NCBI RefSeq assembly: GCF_001999325.1
Contig: NZ_MVAR01000022.1
Location: 1-64,000, forward strand
Length of the DNA: 64,000 bases
Reading direction: 5' to 3'
Origin: Thioalkalivibrio versutus
GTDB taxonomy: Bacteria > Pseudomonadota > Gammaproteobacteria > Ectothiorhodospirales > Ectothiorhodospiraceae
Numbering within the stretch: the first letter of the stretch is position 1; each line of letters begins with the position of its first letter. Position numbers and translations under genes: made by a program. The notes under the pieces are model-generated. The model was given only the letters and a program-made list of their open reading frames with translations. It did no database searches and was not told the DNA's origin. Below, piece after piece: positions 50,965-58,885 of the stretch.

Positions 50965-51383
50965 GAGGGCCGATCCTCGTCCGAGGCGGCGGGGCCGCCG
51001 TCGGCGTGATGTTCTCCGCGCGAGATGTCTTCCACCGGGGCGTCGTCGTCCGGTGGCCCGGGGAGCATCACTGCATGGCCCGTCAGCCGCGTCAGGTGCA
51101 CCACCAAAGCCAGGGCGAAGGCGGTCGCGCTGACCGCGACCACGATGCCGGTCAGGGTCAGGGCCTGCGCCACCGGGTCCGGCGGGCCCTCGCCGCGGGC
51201 GGCCACACCCAGCAGCACCATGAACACGCCCGAGCCCATGATGTTCAGGGCCAGGATGCGCAGGACCAGATGGTGCCGGCGGATCAGCCCGTACAGCCCC
51301 AGGGCAAACAGGATGGCGCCAGCGGTGGGGTACAACAGGCCCGGTGCCAGCGTGTGGGCCAGCGTTTCGGCCAGGCCGTTCAT
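50961..51383 (-). CDS. mrpC: Mrp-type antiporter subunit C (NuoK-like)
   Basis: This 140-residue protein of about three transmembrane helices is homologous to MrpC/MnhC and NuoK. Landmarks are GAILFALGLYGLI, RILALNIMGSGVFMVLLGV and LTLTGIVVAVSATAFALAL. The C-terminal tail (about 108-140) is acidic and hydrophilic (DDDAPVEDISRGEHH). It starts at ATG 51383, overlapping the previous stop by 4 bases. It is part of the coupled E-F-G-(A'B)-C-D-D-D order. Confidence 0.9.
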   Translation of the reverse strand: MNGLAETLAHTLAPGLLYPTAGAILFALGLYGLIRRHHLVLRILALNIMGSGVFMVLLGVAARGEGPPDPVAQALTLTGIVVAVSATAFALALVVHLTRLTGHAVMLPGPPDDDAPVEDISRGEHHADGGPAASDEDRPS

Positions 51384-52375
51384 GCGTCGTCCCCGGCCGG
51401 GCGCCCGGCCACGAACAGGGCCACCAGGGCCAGTGCGATGGACAGCGTCGCCGCGACCTCGATCAGGAGGATCAGCGGGTAGGCCCAGGCGTCCGCATAG
51501 CCGAGAAAGCCGTGTCCGGCCACGAGGCCGTACAGCCCCACCAGCAGGAACAGGGCGACGCCGGCGGTCAGGCCCAGGCGCAGCGGCACCCCCGGCGCCA
51601 TCGGCAGCTGGCGGGGCCGCGCCAGTACCAGCAGGATCCCGGCTGCGCCGAGGATGGCCCCGGCCTGGAAGGCCCCGCCGGGGGCGTGGCTCCCGGCCCA
51701 CAGCACGTACACCCCGGTGACGATCGCGACCGGGACCAGCAGGCGCAGGGTGCCGGGCAGGATCGGGCCCGGGGCCGGACGCGCCGGGATCAGGTCATGT
51801 CGCCCAAGGGACCAGGCGCCCAGCAGCGCGATCAGCACGATGGCCAGCTCGAGGAAGGTGTCGTAGGCGCGGAAGTTCAGCAGCACCGCGGTGATCGGGT
51901 GATCGACGCCGGAGATGTCCATGTGGGCATCCACTACCGGTTCCAGCCCGGTGGAATGCGGCTGGTGCCACAGCGCCGTGACCAGCAGTCCACCGACCAC
52001 CAGGGCAAAGCTCAGCGCGGGGATAAAGGTCCGGCGTTCGGGCGGTGGGTCGTGCAGCGCCCGCAGCAGGGCATGCGGCCCGGTGGGGTCGGGCGGGGGC
52101 GTATGCGGGCGGCCACTGCGCCGCTCGGCCATGATGCTGCGCAGGCGTTCCAGCGTGACCAGAAGCAGGGCCCCGGTGATGCCCGCGCCGATCGCGGCCT
52201 CGGCCAGCGCGATGTCCGGGGCCTCCAGCCGCACCCAGGCCAGCGCCAGCAGCAATCCGAAGGTAATGAACAGCACCACGGCCCGGAACAGGTCGGTACT
52301 CGCCAGGCAGCGCCAGGCTACCCCGACGATGCCGGCCAGCAGGACCAGATCGAAGAGGACCAGCAGCCCGTTCAT
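51380..52375 (-). CDS. Fused DUF4040 / MrpB-like antiporter subunit
   Basis: This 331-residue membrane protein combines two parts. The N-terminal DUF4040-like region (about 1-85, FDLVLLAGIVGVAWRC and APDIALAEAAIGAGITGALLL) corresponds to the C-terminal part of MrpA. The C-terminal MnhB-like region (about 140-331) has HAPGGAFQAGAILGAAGILL and GYADAWAYPLILLIEVAATLS. No full-length MrpA is present, so the antiporter's A functions are split among the D-type genes and this fusion. It overlaps neighbours by 4 bases on both sides. Confidence 0.85.
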   Translation of the reverse strand: MNGLLVLFDLVLLAGIVGVAWRCLASTDLFRAVVLFITFGLLLALAWVRLEAPDIALAEAAIGAGITGALLLVTLERLRSIMAERRSGRPHTPPPDPTGPHALLRALHDPPPERRTFIPALSFALVVGGLLVTALWHQPHSTGLEPVVDAHMDISGVDHPITAVLLNFRAYDTFLELAIVLIALLGAWSLGRHDLIPARPAPGPILPGTLRLLVPVAIVTGVYVLWAGSHAPGGAFQAGAILGAAGILLVLARPRQLPMAPGVPLRLGLTAGVALFLLVGLYGLVAGHGFLGYADAWAYPLILLIEVAATLSIALALVALFVAGRPAGDDA

Positions 52376-52668
52376 CGATCCGACTCGAACTCCCCGTGGG
52401 TCCAGGTTCGTTGCGCCACCATGTGCGCGGCGGTGGTCCCCGCGGCCAGGACCAGAAGCCAGATCAGCAGCAGCTTGAGGATGTCCGCCGGACCGCTGGC
52501 CTGGAACATCAGTCCGAGTACCACCAGCCCGAGCCCGACGTTGTCGGCCTTGGTCAGCGCATGCAGGCGCGAGTAGACGTCGGGGAAGCGCAGCAGCCCG
52601 GCGGTGCCGGCGGCGAAGAACACAAGCCCGGCCAGGAGCAGGAGTACGGTCAGGGTATTAGCGATCAT
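52372..52668 (-). CDS. mrpG: Mrp-type antiporter subunit G
   Basis: This 98-residue membrane protein has two or three helices and the MnhG landmark GTAGLLRFPDVYSRLHALTKADNVG. It overlaps the mrpF gene by 11 bases and the DUF4040 fusion by 4 bases. Subunit G is a small accessory required for assembly of the Mrp complex. The length is normal. Confidence 0.95.
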   Translation of the reverse strand: MIANTLTVLLLLAGLVFFAAGTAGLLRFPDVYSRLHALTKADNVGLGLVVLGLMFQASGPADILKLLLIWLLVLAAGTTAAHMVAQRTWTHGEFESDR

Positions 52669-52984
52669 CGTTCGACTCCCTTGATTCCGTGGACTCGGGA
52701 TGCTGGCGGTGGGTCGGGGTATCCGGCGGTTCCGGCAGGCCGTGCTGGCGGACGAAGGCCACGGCGGCGACCACCGCCAGCAGTGCGAAGACCAGGGCTA
52801 CGTCCACCAGGGCGGATTCCTCCAGTGCCAGCGACAGCAGCAGCAGGATCGTCACCCCGGTGGTGCCGAATAGTTGCGCGGCCAGCATCCGGTCCCCGGA
52901 ACCCGGCCCGCGCAGTACCCGAACGAGACCCAGCAGGATGGTGCCCAGCAGGAACAGCGCCGCGGCCAGGTAGAAGACGCTCAC
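52658..52984 (-). CDS. mrpF: Mrp-type antiporter subunit F
   Basis: This 108-residue protein has three transmembrane helices. Landmarks are RVLRGPGSGDRMLAAQLFGT and ALVDVALVFALLAVVAAVAFV, typical of MnhF. The hydrophilic C-terminal tail (about 85-108, PDTPTHRQHPESTES) is longer than in many homologues. It overlaps mrpE by 4 bases and mrpG by 11. It takes part in the Na+/H+ antiporter complex. Confidence 0.94.
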   Translation of the reverse strand: MSVFYLAAALFLLGTILLGLVRVLRGPGSGDRMLAAQLFGTTGVTILLLLSLALEESALVDVALVFALLAVVAAVAFVRQHGLPEPPDTPTHRQHPESTESRESNDDR

Positions 52985-53544
52985 GAGGTTTGCCCGTTGC
53001 GTTTGTCGCGGTGGTCACGCGGGTCGCGGAAGGCGGCCCGGATGCGTCGTTCCAGAGCGATCAGCGCCGCCCGGGTGTCGGCGTCGCGATCCAGCACATG
53101 CAGGGTCAACAACCGGCCCTCCAGCCGAATGCTGAGCGTGCCGGGCAACAGGCTAATGACCGCCATGAACAGGGTCAGCGGCGGCCCATGGGCCAGTTCG
53201 GTTCGGTAGGTGACGAACGCCGGATGGATTGGCAGGCGCGGATCCAGGGCGCGGCGCGCGACATCCAGGCCGCCCAGAAACGAGTTGCGAAGAAAAAAGC
53301 CCAGCAGGCCGGGCAGGGCGCGCAGGCGTAACGGGAGCGGCCGGCCGGTCGGCAGCAGCAGGCTGGCGCTACCGGCCAGAACGATCGCCAGCAGGGCCAG
53401 CGGTTCCAGCAGGGCCTCGTGGCCCGCGAGTACCCACCACAGCAGCGCGGCCGCGGCCGCAGTCCCGATCGCCCGCCTGCCACGTGACCGCGCGCGTCCC
53501 GGGAAGCCGGGGTTCGGTTGCGAGGAGCGAGACGCGGGCGTCAT
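52981..53544 (-). CDS. mrpE: Mrp-type antiporter subunit E
   Basis: This 187-residue protein has N-terminal membrane helices and a cytoplasmic C-terminal domain. Landmarks are PAFVTYRTELAHGPPLTLFMAVISLLPGTLS and LHVLDRDADT. The first 25 residues are basic and probably cytoplasmic. It is the first gene of the eight-gene cluster. Together the cluster encodes a putative Na+/H+ antiporter, useful for pH homeostasis in alkaline, saline habitats. The promoter is presumably in the 43 bases before it or upstream of the IalB-like gene. Confidence 0.92.
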   Translation of the reverse strand: MTPASRSSQPNPGFPGRARSRGRRAIGTAAAAALLWWVLAGHEALLEPLALLAIVLAGSASLLLPTGRPLPLRLRALPGLLGFFLRNSFLGGLDVARRALDPRLPIHPAFVTYRTELAHGPPLTLFMAVISLLPGTLSIRLEGRLLTLHVLDRDADTRAALIALERRIRAAFRDPRDHRDKRNGQTS

Positions 53545-53587
53545 CGAGTCGCTGACTGGCGGAGGTGCCGAGGTGATCCTGGCGCTC

Positions 53588-54157
53588 TTATCTCAGCTCG
53601 TTGCTGGCGTCGGTGAACCCCATCAAGGACACGTCAAAGACGAACGGTTGCTCCTGGTGCAGGGCGCGGAAGGCCACGGTCAGGGCCTGCCCGCCTCGCA
53701 GCGAGCTCATCTGCTGGCTGTTCAGTTCGCGTCCGGCGACACAGCCCTGCTGCACGCAGGTCACGTAGCCGGCGTCCATTTCCTCGCCCGCGTCATCGAC
53801 CTGCATGCGGATACCGGGTCGCAGATCCACGCCCAGCGGCACCAGCACCTCGATCACATGCTGGTCACCGTCACGGCGGATGGTGGCCTGCAGAAACAGT
53901 CCCTGCGCCTGTTCGTCCTGAATCTGCAGGGTCTGCTGCATCTGGCAGCGCTCGCCGTTCGGGGTGTCGATGCAGGCGACCTCCCAGTCCTGGTAGACGG
54001 TGGTTTCCGGCTCCTGCTGCACGGGCTGCTGCGGTTGGCCGGGTTGTCCCATGTCCTGCGCTGCCCCCGGGGCGGCGAGGGCCGTGAGCAACAGCGCAAC
54101 AATGGCAACGAATGGGCTGCGGCGGACGTGTCGAAAAGACTGGATGGCCATAGGCAT
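53588..54157 (-). CDS. Invasion-associated locus B (IalB) family periplasmic protein
   Basis: This 189-residue protein has a Sec signal peptide ending near AAPGAAQ and a Gln/Pro-rich linker (about 35-50). The IalB-like domain begins at TVYQDWEVACIDTPNGERC. A second cysteine pair is at YVTCVQQGCVAG, so disulfides are expected. The family name comes from Bartonella, but most homologues are environmental. Function is unknown. It lies between the Mrp cluster and the arabinose-lipid cluster. Confidence 0.86.
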   Translation of the reverse strand: MPMAIQSFRHVRRSPFVAIVALLLTALAAPGAAQDMGQPGQPQQPVQQEPETTVYQDWEVACIDTPNGERCQMQQTLQIQDEQAQGLFLQATIRRDGDQHVIEVLVPLGVDLRPGIRMQVDDAGEEMDAGYVTCVQQGCVAGRELNSQQMSSLRGGQALTVAFRALHQEQPFVFDVSLMGFTDASNELR

Positions 54158-54259
54158 GATCAGGGTGGTCTCCGATGTTGAAACGTGGTCCTACTCTAGC
54201 GCGCCAGGCAAGGGACTGCTTTGAACCGGTCTCGGTTCCGGTGGTGCCCGCGTAGCCTC

Positions 54260-55771
54260 TCATGGCCCGGTGGTATAGCGCTCGACGAAGTCGCAGCGGC
54301 CCTCGGGCAGCCAGTCCGGGAGGTCGTAGTAACGTTCGAGTACCGGTTGCAGGATCTGGTCGTGGTAGGCGGCGTAGTCGAAGCCGTGGCCCTCGGCGAG
54401 GGCCCAGGCGACGCCGCGGATGGTCACTTCGCGTACGCGCACCTCGTCGAAGAAGGGCTCCACATGCGCCGGGTCCAGCTCGCCGCGGGTGGGGACGTAG
54501 AGCAGGTTGGCGCCGTCCAGCGCGCGGAAGTCGGTGAGCAGGTCGTCCTGGCGGCCATAGTGCGAGCCGGGGCCGAACACCCCGACCTCGCGGCCGGCGT
54601 AGTAGCCCAGTACCGCCGAGCGCGAGTAGCTGCGGGTGAAGACGTGCCAGTCCGCGTCGTATTCGCCCACCACCCCGGCCACCGATTCCGGGGCCAGGTA
54701 GAACACGGCGTCGGCGTAGCGGTCCTGGCCCTTCAGCCATTCCACCGGCATCAGCGCGAGGGTCAGGATCGCGACGGCGTGCAGCATCGCGAGGGCCCCG
54801 GAGAGCCAGACGCCGAGCGTCAGCGAGCGTCGGGCCAGGAACAGCGCGGGCAGCAGCAGGAAGGGCGCGAAGGCGGCGAGCCAGTGCAGCCCGATGCTCT
54901 TGAACGGGGCGAGCAGGGCAAACAGGATCAGCGGGATCAGCCCGGCGGAGAGGAACACGCCCAGTTGGTACTCGCGGATGCCGGCGGCCAGGGCGCGCCA
55001 CTGGCGGGCGTAGAACCACAGCAGCCAGGGCGTGAACAGATAGACGAGCAGGATCGCGTAGGTGAGCCAGTTGCCCGGGTCGAAGCCGCCGTCGCCATGC
55101 CGGTTCACGACGTTGAACATCACGTTGTACCAGCAGTTGTCCCAGTTCCAGTACAGATTGAGGGCGACCGCCGGCACCACGCCGAGGATGATCAGCAAGA
55201 GGCCGCGCCAGTGCTGCCGCGCGAACAGCAGGATGTGCAGCCCCAGCGCGATGCCCAGGAGCACCGCGAAGTACTTGGACAGGAACGCCAACCCCAGGGC
55301 CAGCCCGGCGAGCAGGAAATAGGCCGCGCGCCCGGTGCGGAGCGCCAGCCAGGCGAGGCCGGTGGCGAGCAGGGCGAACAGGATCAGCGGGGTGTCCGTC
55401 GCGGTGATGACCGCGATGAAGAACAGCGGCATGAACAGCGCCAGCAGGGAGACCAGGCGCGCCCGGACCGGATCGGTATGCCGCCACCAGAGAAAGACCG
55501 CGAGCGCCGGGGCCATGGAGGCGAAGATGCCCAGTGCGCGGATCGCCAGCGGGTGGTCCGACAGCGGCAGGATGGCGCCGAGCCACCAGCCGATCATCGG
55601 CGGGTGGTCGTAATAGCCCAGATCCGGGTTATGGCCCCAGATGAGGAAATAGGCCTCGTCGCCGGTGATCGGCAGCGCCCATGCCATGCCGATCTTGACC
55701 AGCAGGACGGCCAGCAGGATCGCGCCGTAGTGGCGCGCGAGCCACGGCCACGAGTTGGGTGTCGGTCTCAC
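54260..55771 (-). CDS. ArnT-like polyprenyl-phosphate-sugar glycosyltransferase (GT39/GT83 family)
   Basis: This 503-residue integral-membrane GT-C enzyme has about 10-12 helices. The first periplasmic loop carries TGDEAYFLIWGHNPDLGYYDHPPMIGW, with the acidic catalytic pair of ArnT/PMT enzymes, at about residues 37-63. It starts at GTG 55771, overlapping the HAD gene's stop by 4 bases. It is the last gene of the arabinose-lipid module. The likely job is to transfer the sugar from a polyprenyl-phosphate donor to a surface acceptor in the periplasm. The acceptor is unknown. Confidence 0.85.
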   Translation of the reverse strand: MRPTPNSWPWLARHYGAILLAVLLVKIGMAWALPITGDEAYFLIWGHNPDLGYYDHPPMIGWWLGAILPLSDHPLAIRALGIFASMAPALAVFLWWRHTDPVRARLVSLLALFMPLFFIAVITATDTPLILFALLATGLAWLALRTGRAAYFLLAGLALGLAFLSKYFAVLLGIALGLHILLFARQHWRGLLLIILGVVPAVALNLYWNWDNCWYNVMFNVVNRHGDGGFDPGNWLTYAILLVYLFTPWLLWFYARQWRALAAGIREYQLGVFLSAGLIPLILFALLAPFKSIGLHWLAAFAPFLLLPALFLARRSLTLGVWLSGALAMLHAVAILTLALMPVEWLKGQDRYADAVFYLAPESVAGVVGEYDADWHVFTRSYSRSAVLGYYAGREVGVFGPGSHYGRQDDLLTDFRALDGANLLYVPTRGELDPAHVEPFFDEVRVREVTIRGVAWALAEGHGFDYAAYHDQILQPVLERYYDLPDWLPEGRCDFVERYTTGP

Positions 55772-56448
55772 TCGGGGGCACCCTCCAGGGCGGGTCCGTG
55801 GACGCGCCGGAAGCGGCCCCGACGCAGCCGGTAGCCGCTGCGGGCCAGCTCCAGCATTGGCTGGTCGGCGTCGCTGTCGCCGTAGGCCGCGACCAGGTCC
55901 ACCGGCTCCTCCGGGGGCAGGGTCGCCAGCCAGGCGGCGATGGCGGCCGGCTTGGCCGCGCCCCGGCAGTTGGTACCGTCGAGGCGCCCGGTCACGCGTT
56001 CGCTGTCATCGACCGCCAGGCGCGAGCTGACTACGCCGGCAAGGCCGTGGCGCTCGGCCCAGGGCTGCAGCCAGAGATCCAGCGAGGCGGACACCAGCAC
56101 GCAGTCATGGCCCGCGGTCTGGTGGGCCTGGAGCGCACGCATGCCCGCCGGGCGCAGCAGACGGTCCAGGCGGCCCTCGGCGAACTCGCGGCCCTTTGCC
56201 TGCAGGTGGGCGAGGGTCTCGCCGGCCAGCATACGGGTCAGCACGGCCTCCTTCGCGTCCTGGTTGGAGAGGCGCTTCAGCGCCAGGCCGGTCAGCGCGG
56301 GGAGGCAGTCCGGCAGGCGGCGCAGGAATTCCACTGTCCCCAGCGCGTGGCGCAGGAAGGGGAACAGGCTGTCGCGCCGGGTCAGGGTGCCATCAAAGTC
56401 GAACAGCACGATCTGCCGCGCGGGGCCGGGCCGGGTGGGGGCGGACAT
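55768..56448 (-). CDS. HAD-superfamily phosphatase (HAD-IB), candidate polyprenyl-phosphoribose 5-phosphatase
   Basis: This 226-residue HAD-IB hydrolase has motif I FDFDGTLTRRDS (nucleophile D17, D19), motif II VSASLD, and motif IV YGDSDADQPML. It starts at ATG 56448 (MSAPTRPGPARQ). In mycobacteria a phosphatase of a different fold removes the 5-phosphate from decaprenylphosphoryl-phosphoribose. Here the HAD enzyme sits between DprE2 and the glycosyltransferase, so it could fill that step (inference). It is coupled to the next gene by a 4-base overlap. Confidence 0.85.
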   Translation of the reverse strand: MSAPTRPGPARQIVLFDFDGTLTRRDSLFPFLRHALGTVEFLRRLPDCLPALTGLALKRLSNQDAKEAVLTRMLAGETLAHLQAKGREFAEGRLDRLLRPAGMRALQAHQTAGHDCVLVSASLDLWLQPWAERHGLAGVVSSRLAVDDSERVTGRLDGTNCRGAAKPAAIAAWLATLPPEEPVDLVAAYGDSDADQPMLELARSGYRLRRGRFRRVHGPALEGAPE

Positions 56449-56453
56449 GGTCG

Positions 56454-57215
56454 TTACAGCTTGAGGCGCTTGAACAGGTATTCGGGGATCAGGCGGATGA
56501 TGGTCATGATGACCCACCACTTGCCGGGCAGGTAGGCCACGTCGCGGCCACGGTGCATGGCGCGGACGATGCCCCGGGCGACCGTTTCCGGTTCGGCCCA
56601 CAGGGCGCCGGCGCGGTTGAAGCCCTCGGTCATCGGGGTGCGCACGAAGCCGGGCTTGAGCGTGACCACGTCCACGCCGCTGAAGAACAGCCGGTTGCGC
56701 AGCCCCTGCAGGTAGATCGCGAGCATGCCCTTCGCCGTGCCATAGGCGTAGTTGCTCTGGCGCCCGCGGTCGCCGGCGACCGAGCCGATGGCGGCGATCA
56801 CGCCCCGGCCGCGGGCCTCGAAGTCCGGCGCGATGCGGGCGAGCAGGGCGATGGCGCTGGTGCCGTTCACGTGGATCGCTTGCAGGGTCTCGTCCACCGA
56901 GGCGTTGCAGGCCGCCTGGTCGGGCAGGGTGCCCCAGGCCAGCAGCACGCTGTCCACCTCGCCCAGGGCCTCCTGCGCCTGTTGCCAGATGGCGGCGTGG
57001 CCGTCGACGTCGGCCAGATCCGCCGTGGCGCCGAGGATGCGGGCGCCGTCCGGGTCGTCGCCACGCACCCGCAGGTCGGCCAGCAGGGCCTCCAGCGCCT
57101 CGCCGTCGCGGGCCACGCAGAACAGCCGGGCACCGGTGTCCACCAACTCCCGCGCCGCCGCGGAGGCAATGGCCGAGGTGGCACCAAAGAGGACAACGTT
57201 GTTCATTGGGTTCAT
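56454..57215 (-). CDS. dprE2: DprE2-like short-chain dehydrogenase (polyprenyl-phosphate 2-keto-ribose reductase)
   Basis: This 253-residue SDR starts at ATG 57215, overlapping the DprE1 stop by 4 bases. The cofactor motif is FGATSAIASA and the catalytic pair Y158/K162 lies in YAYGTAKGMLAIYLQGLRNR. The C-terminal LPGKWWVIMTIIRLIPEYLFKRL resembles DprE2 tails. In mycobacteria DprE2 reduces decaprenylphosphoryl-2-keto-ribose to the arabinose form. Neighbouring DprE1 supplies the keto intermediate. Function is inferred from the paired locus. Confidence 0.88.
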   Translation of the reverse strand: MNPMNNVVLFGATSAIASAAARELVDTGARLFCVARDGEALEALLADLRVRGDDPDGARILGATADLADVDGHAAIWQQAQEALGEVDSVLLAWGTLPDQAACNASVDETLQAIHVNGTSAIALLARIAPDFEARGRGVIAAIGSVAGDRGRQSNYAYGTAKGMLAIYLQGLRNRLFFSGVDVVTLKPGFVRTPMTEGFNRAGALWAEPETVARGIVRAMHRGRDVAYLPGKWWVIMTIIRLIPEYLFKRLKL

Positions 57216-58510
57216 GCAGTCACCCTGCGCCAGAAGCCGGAGGAGAATTCGGGGTCCACATACTCGGCGAAGGCCTCCCAGCGGGGGAACCCCTGGCGGA
57301 AGACGTCGGCCGGCATGCGTGCGTCCTTCGCAGGGTACAGGGCACCGCCGGCCTCCTGCACGATCGCGTCCAGGCGCGCGAACAGGCGTTCGGTGTCGCG
57401 GCCCTTTTCCGGGAAGTCCAGCGCGAGCGTGGCACCCGGGCGCGGGAAGGACAGCAGGCCCGGCGCGGCGCGGTCGCCGAAGGTCTTGAGCACCGCGAGG
57501 AACGAGCCCTGGCCACTGGCGGCGATGGCATCCAGCAGGGCCTGTACGCCGTCCTTTGAAGCCGCTGGTGGCAGCACGCACTGGTACTGGTAGAAGCCGT
57601 TGTGCCCATAGATTCGGTTCCAGTGCCGGATCGCGTCCAGCGGGAACAGCCACGGCCGGTGGTGGACTGCGCGCGGCGTGGCGTGCACCGGCTGGCGGTA
57701 ATAGAGGTGGTTGAACGCCCGCAGGGTCAGACGGTTGACCAGCGACACCGGCGGGTCCAGCGGGATGCTGCGGCGGCGTTCGTGCCAGGCGTCCTTGCGC
57801 GGCGCGGTGGTCGCATGGCGCCCGCCGCTGTAAATGCCGCGTCCGACGCGCCCGCCCGCTCCCGGGTTCAGGCAGTCGATCCAGGCGACGGTGTAGGGCC
57901 ACTCGCGCTCGGCCTGCGCATTCAGCTCCCAGAACGCCTCCAGAGACTCGAAGCGCTGCGACCAGGCGCGCATCCAGGCGCTGCGGATCGGGGTCAGTTG
58001 CAGGGTCACGGTCTCGATCAGGCCGGTCAGGCCCAGGCCGCCGACGGTCGCGGCGAACCAGTCGGGCGTGTTCTCGGGGGTGACCTCCAGCACCTGGCCA
58101 TCGGAACGACGCAGGGTCAGGGCGCGTACATGGTCGCCGAAGCTGCCGGCCTGGTGGTGGTTCTTGCCGTGCACGTCATTGGCGATCGCACCCCCCAGGG
58201 TAACGAAGCGCGTGCCGGGCACCACCGGCGGAAACCAGCCGCGCGGCACGGCGAAGCGCAGCAGCGCATCCAGCGATACCCCGGCCTCGGCGGTGAGCTC
58301 TCCGGTGGTTGCGTCGAAGGCCACGAAGCGATCCAGCCCCGGGGTGTGCAGCAGCGAGGCCTCCGGGTTCAGGCAGACGTCCCCATAGCTGCGCCCCAGG
58401 CCGTGGGCGAGCAGAGGCCGCGGCACATCGGGCAAGGCCCGACCGCGCCAGCCCAGCGCGACCTCGGCGGCGTGCTCGACCCGCGGGATACGGTTCCAGC
58501 TGGCGGTCAT
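57212..58510 (-). CDS. dprE1: DprE1-like FAD-dependent polyprenylphosphoryl-ribose oxidase
   Basis: This 432-residue FAD enzyme of the VAO family has AHGLGRSYGDVCLN for FAD binding and GGAIANDVHGKNHHQAGSFGDHV (about residues 106-128), nearly diagnostic for DprE1. It oxidises C2 of polyprenylphosphoryl-ribose, and the DprE2-like neighbour then reduces it to arabinose. The ATG at 58510 lies after a 375-base gap that holds two repeat elements. The conserved C-terminal half includes YNRIYGHNGFYQYQ-like residues (NRIYGHNGFYQYQCVLP). Confidence 0.92.
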   Translation of the reverse strand: MTASWNRIPRVEHAAEVALGWRGRALPDVPRPLLAHGLGRSYGDVCLNPEASLLHTPGLDRFVAFDATTGELTAEAGVSLDALLRFAVPRGWFPPVVPGTRFVTLGGAIANDVHGKNHHQAGSFGDHVRALTLRRSDGQVLEVTPENTPDWFAATVGGLGLTGLIETVTLQLTPIRSAWMRAWSQRFESLEAFWELNAQAEREWPYTVAWIDCLNPGAGGRVGRGIYSGGRHATTAPRKDAWHERRRSIPLDPPVSLVNRLTLRAFNHLYYRQPVHATPRAVHHRPWLFPLDAIRHWNRIYGHNGFYQYQCVLPPAASKDGVQALLDAIAASGQGSFLAVLKTFGDRAAPGLLSFPRPGATLALDFPEKGRDTERLFARLDAIVQEAGGALYPAKDARMPADVFRQGFPRWEAFAEYVDPEFSSGFWRRVTA

Positions 58511-58536
58511 GCAAGGCCTCCGGCGCCTTTCCCGTA

Positions 58537-58696
58537 CCCGTCATTGCGAGGCCCCGCAGGGGCCGCGGCAATCTCCAGAAGCTGTTCCCGGCATTGGGGG
58601 ATAACTCGCTGCACTCGCCCTTCGGGCCGGCCTGCGGCCGTTCGACGCGCTACGCGCTTTTGTACCCCGGCCCCTGCGGGTCCTCGCAATGACGGG
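58537..58696. repeat. 160-bp inverted-repeat element (MITE-like)
   Basis: The 28-base arms (58537-58564 and 58669-58696) are complementary with one mismatch and begin CCCGTCATTGCGAGG. The CGTCATTGCGAGG motif is a widely dispersed palindrome type in proteobacterial genomes. The interior has the palindromic CCGGCCTGCGGCCG. There is no open reading frame. It interrupts the arabinose-lipid gene cluster. Confidence 0.75.
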
Positions 58697-58778
58697 GTTG
58701 TGGAATGTCGGTTGCGCACGACGATGTCGGGATGGCACCAGGAGAATCTTGCGGACCCTGCGGCTCTGTGGCTTCGAA

Positions 58779-58854
58779 CCTGTAGGAGCCCGGCCCTCCG
58801 GGCGATTGGGGCATTGGTTGCACCCCATCGGCCAGGGGGCTGGCCTCCTACAGG
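58779..58854. repeat. REP-like palindromic repeat
   Basis: CCTGTAGGAG (58779-58788) and CTCCTACAGG (58845-58854) are perfect inverted repeats around GCCCGGCC...GGGGGCTGGC. The TGTAGGAGC style resembles REP elements known in Pseudomonas and relatives. It lies in the same 375-base gap as the other repeat. No coding potential is seen in it. Confidence 0.6.
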
Positions 58855-58885
58855 GCTTCGCCATGACGTGGTGAGAGCGAGGCGC

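Noticed and set aside
46245-53544. DAB inorganic-carbon transporter or membrane-bound hydrogenase
   Set aside because: NuoL-like subunits are shared by these complexes, but no DabA (DUF2309) or hydrogenase subunits are present. The E-F-G-C-D order fits Mrp antiporters.
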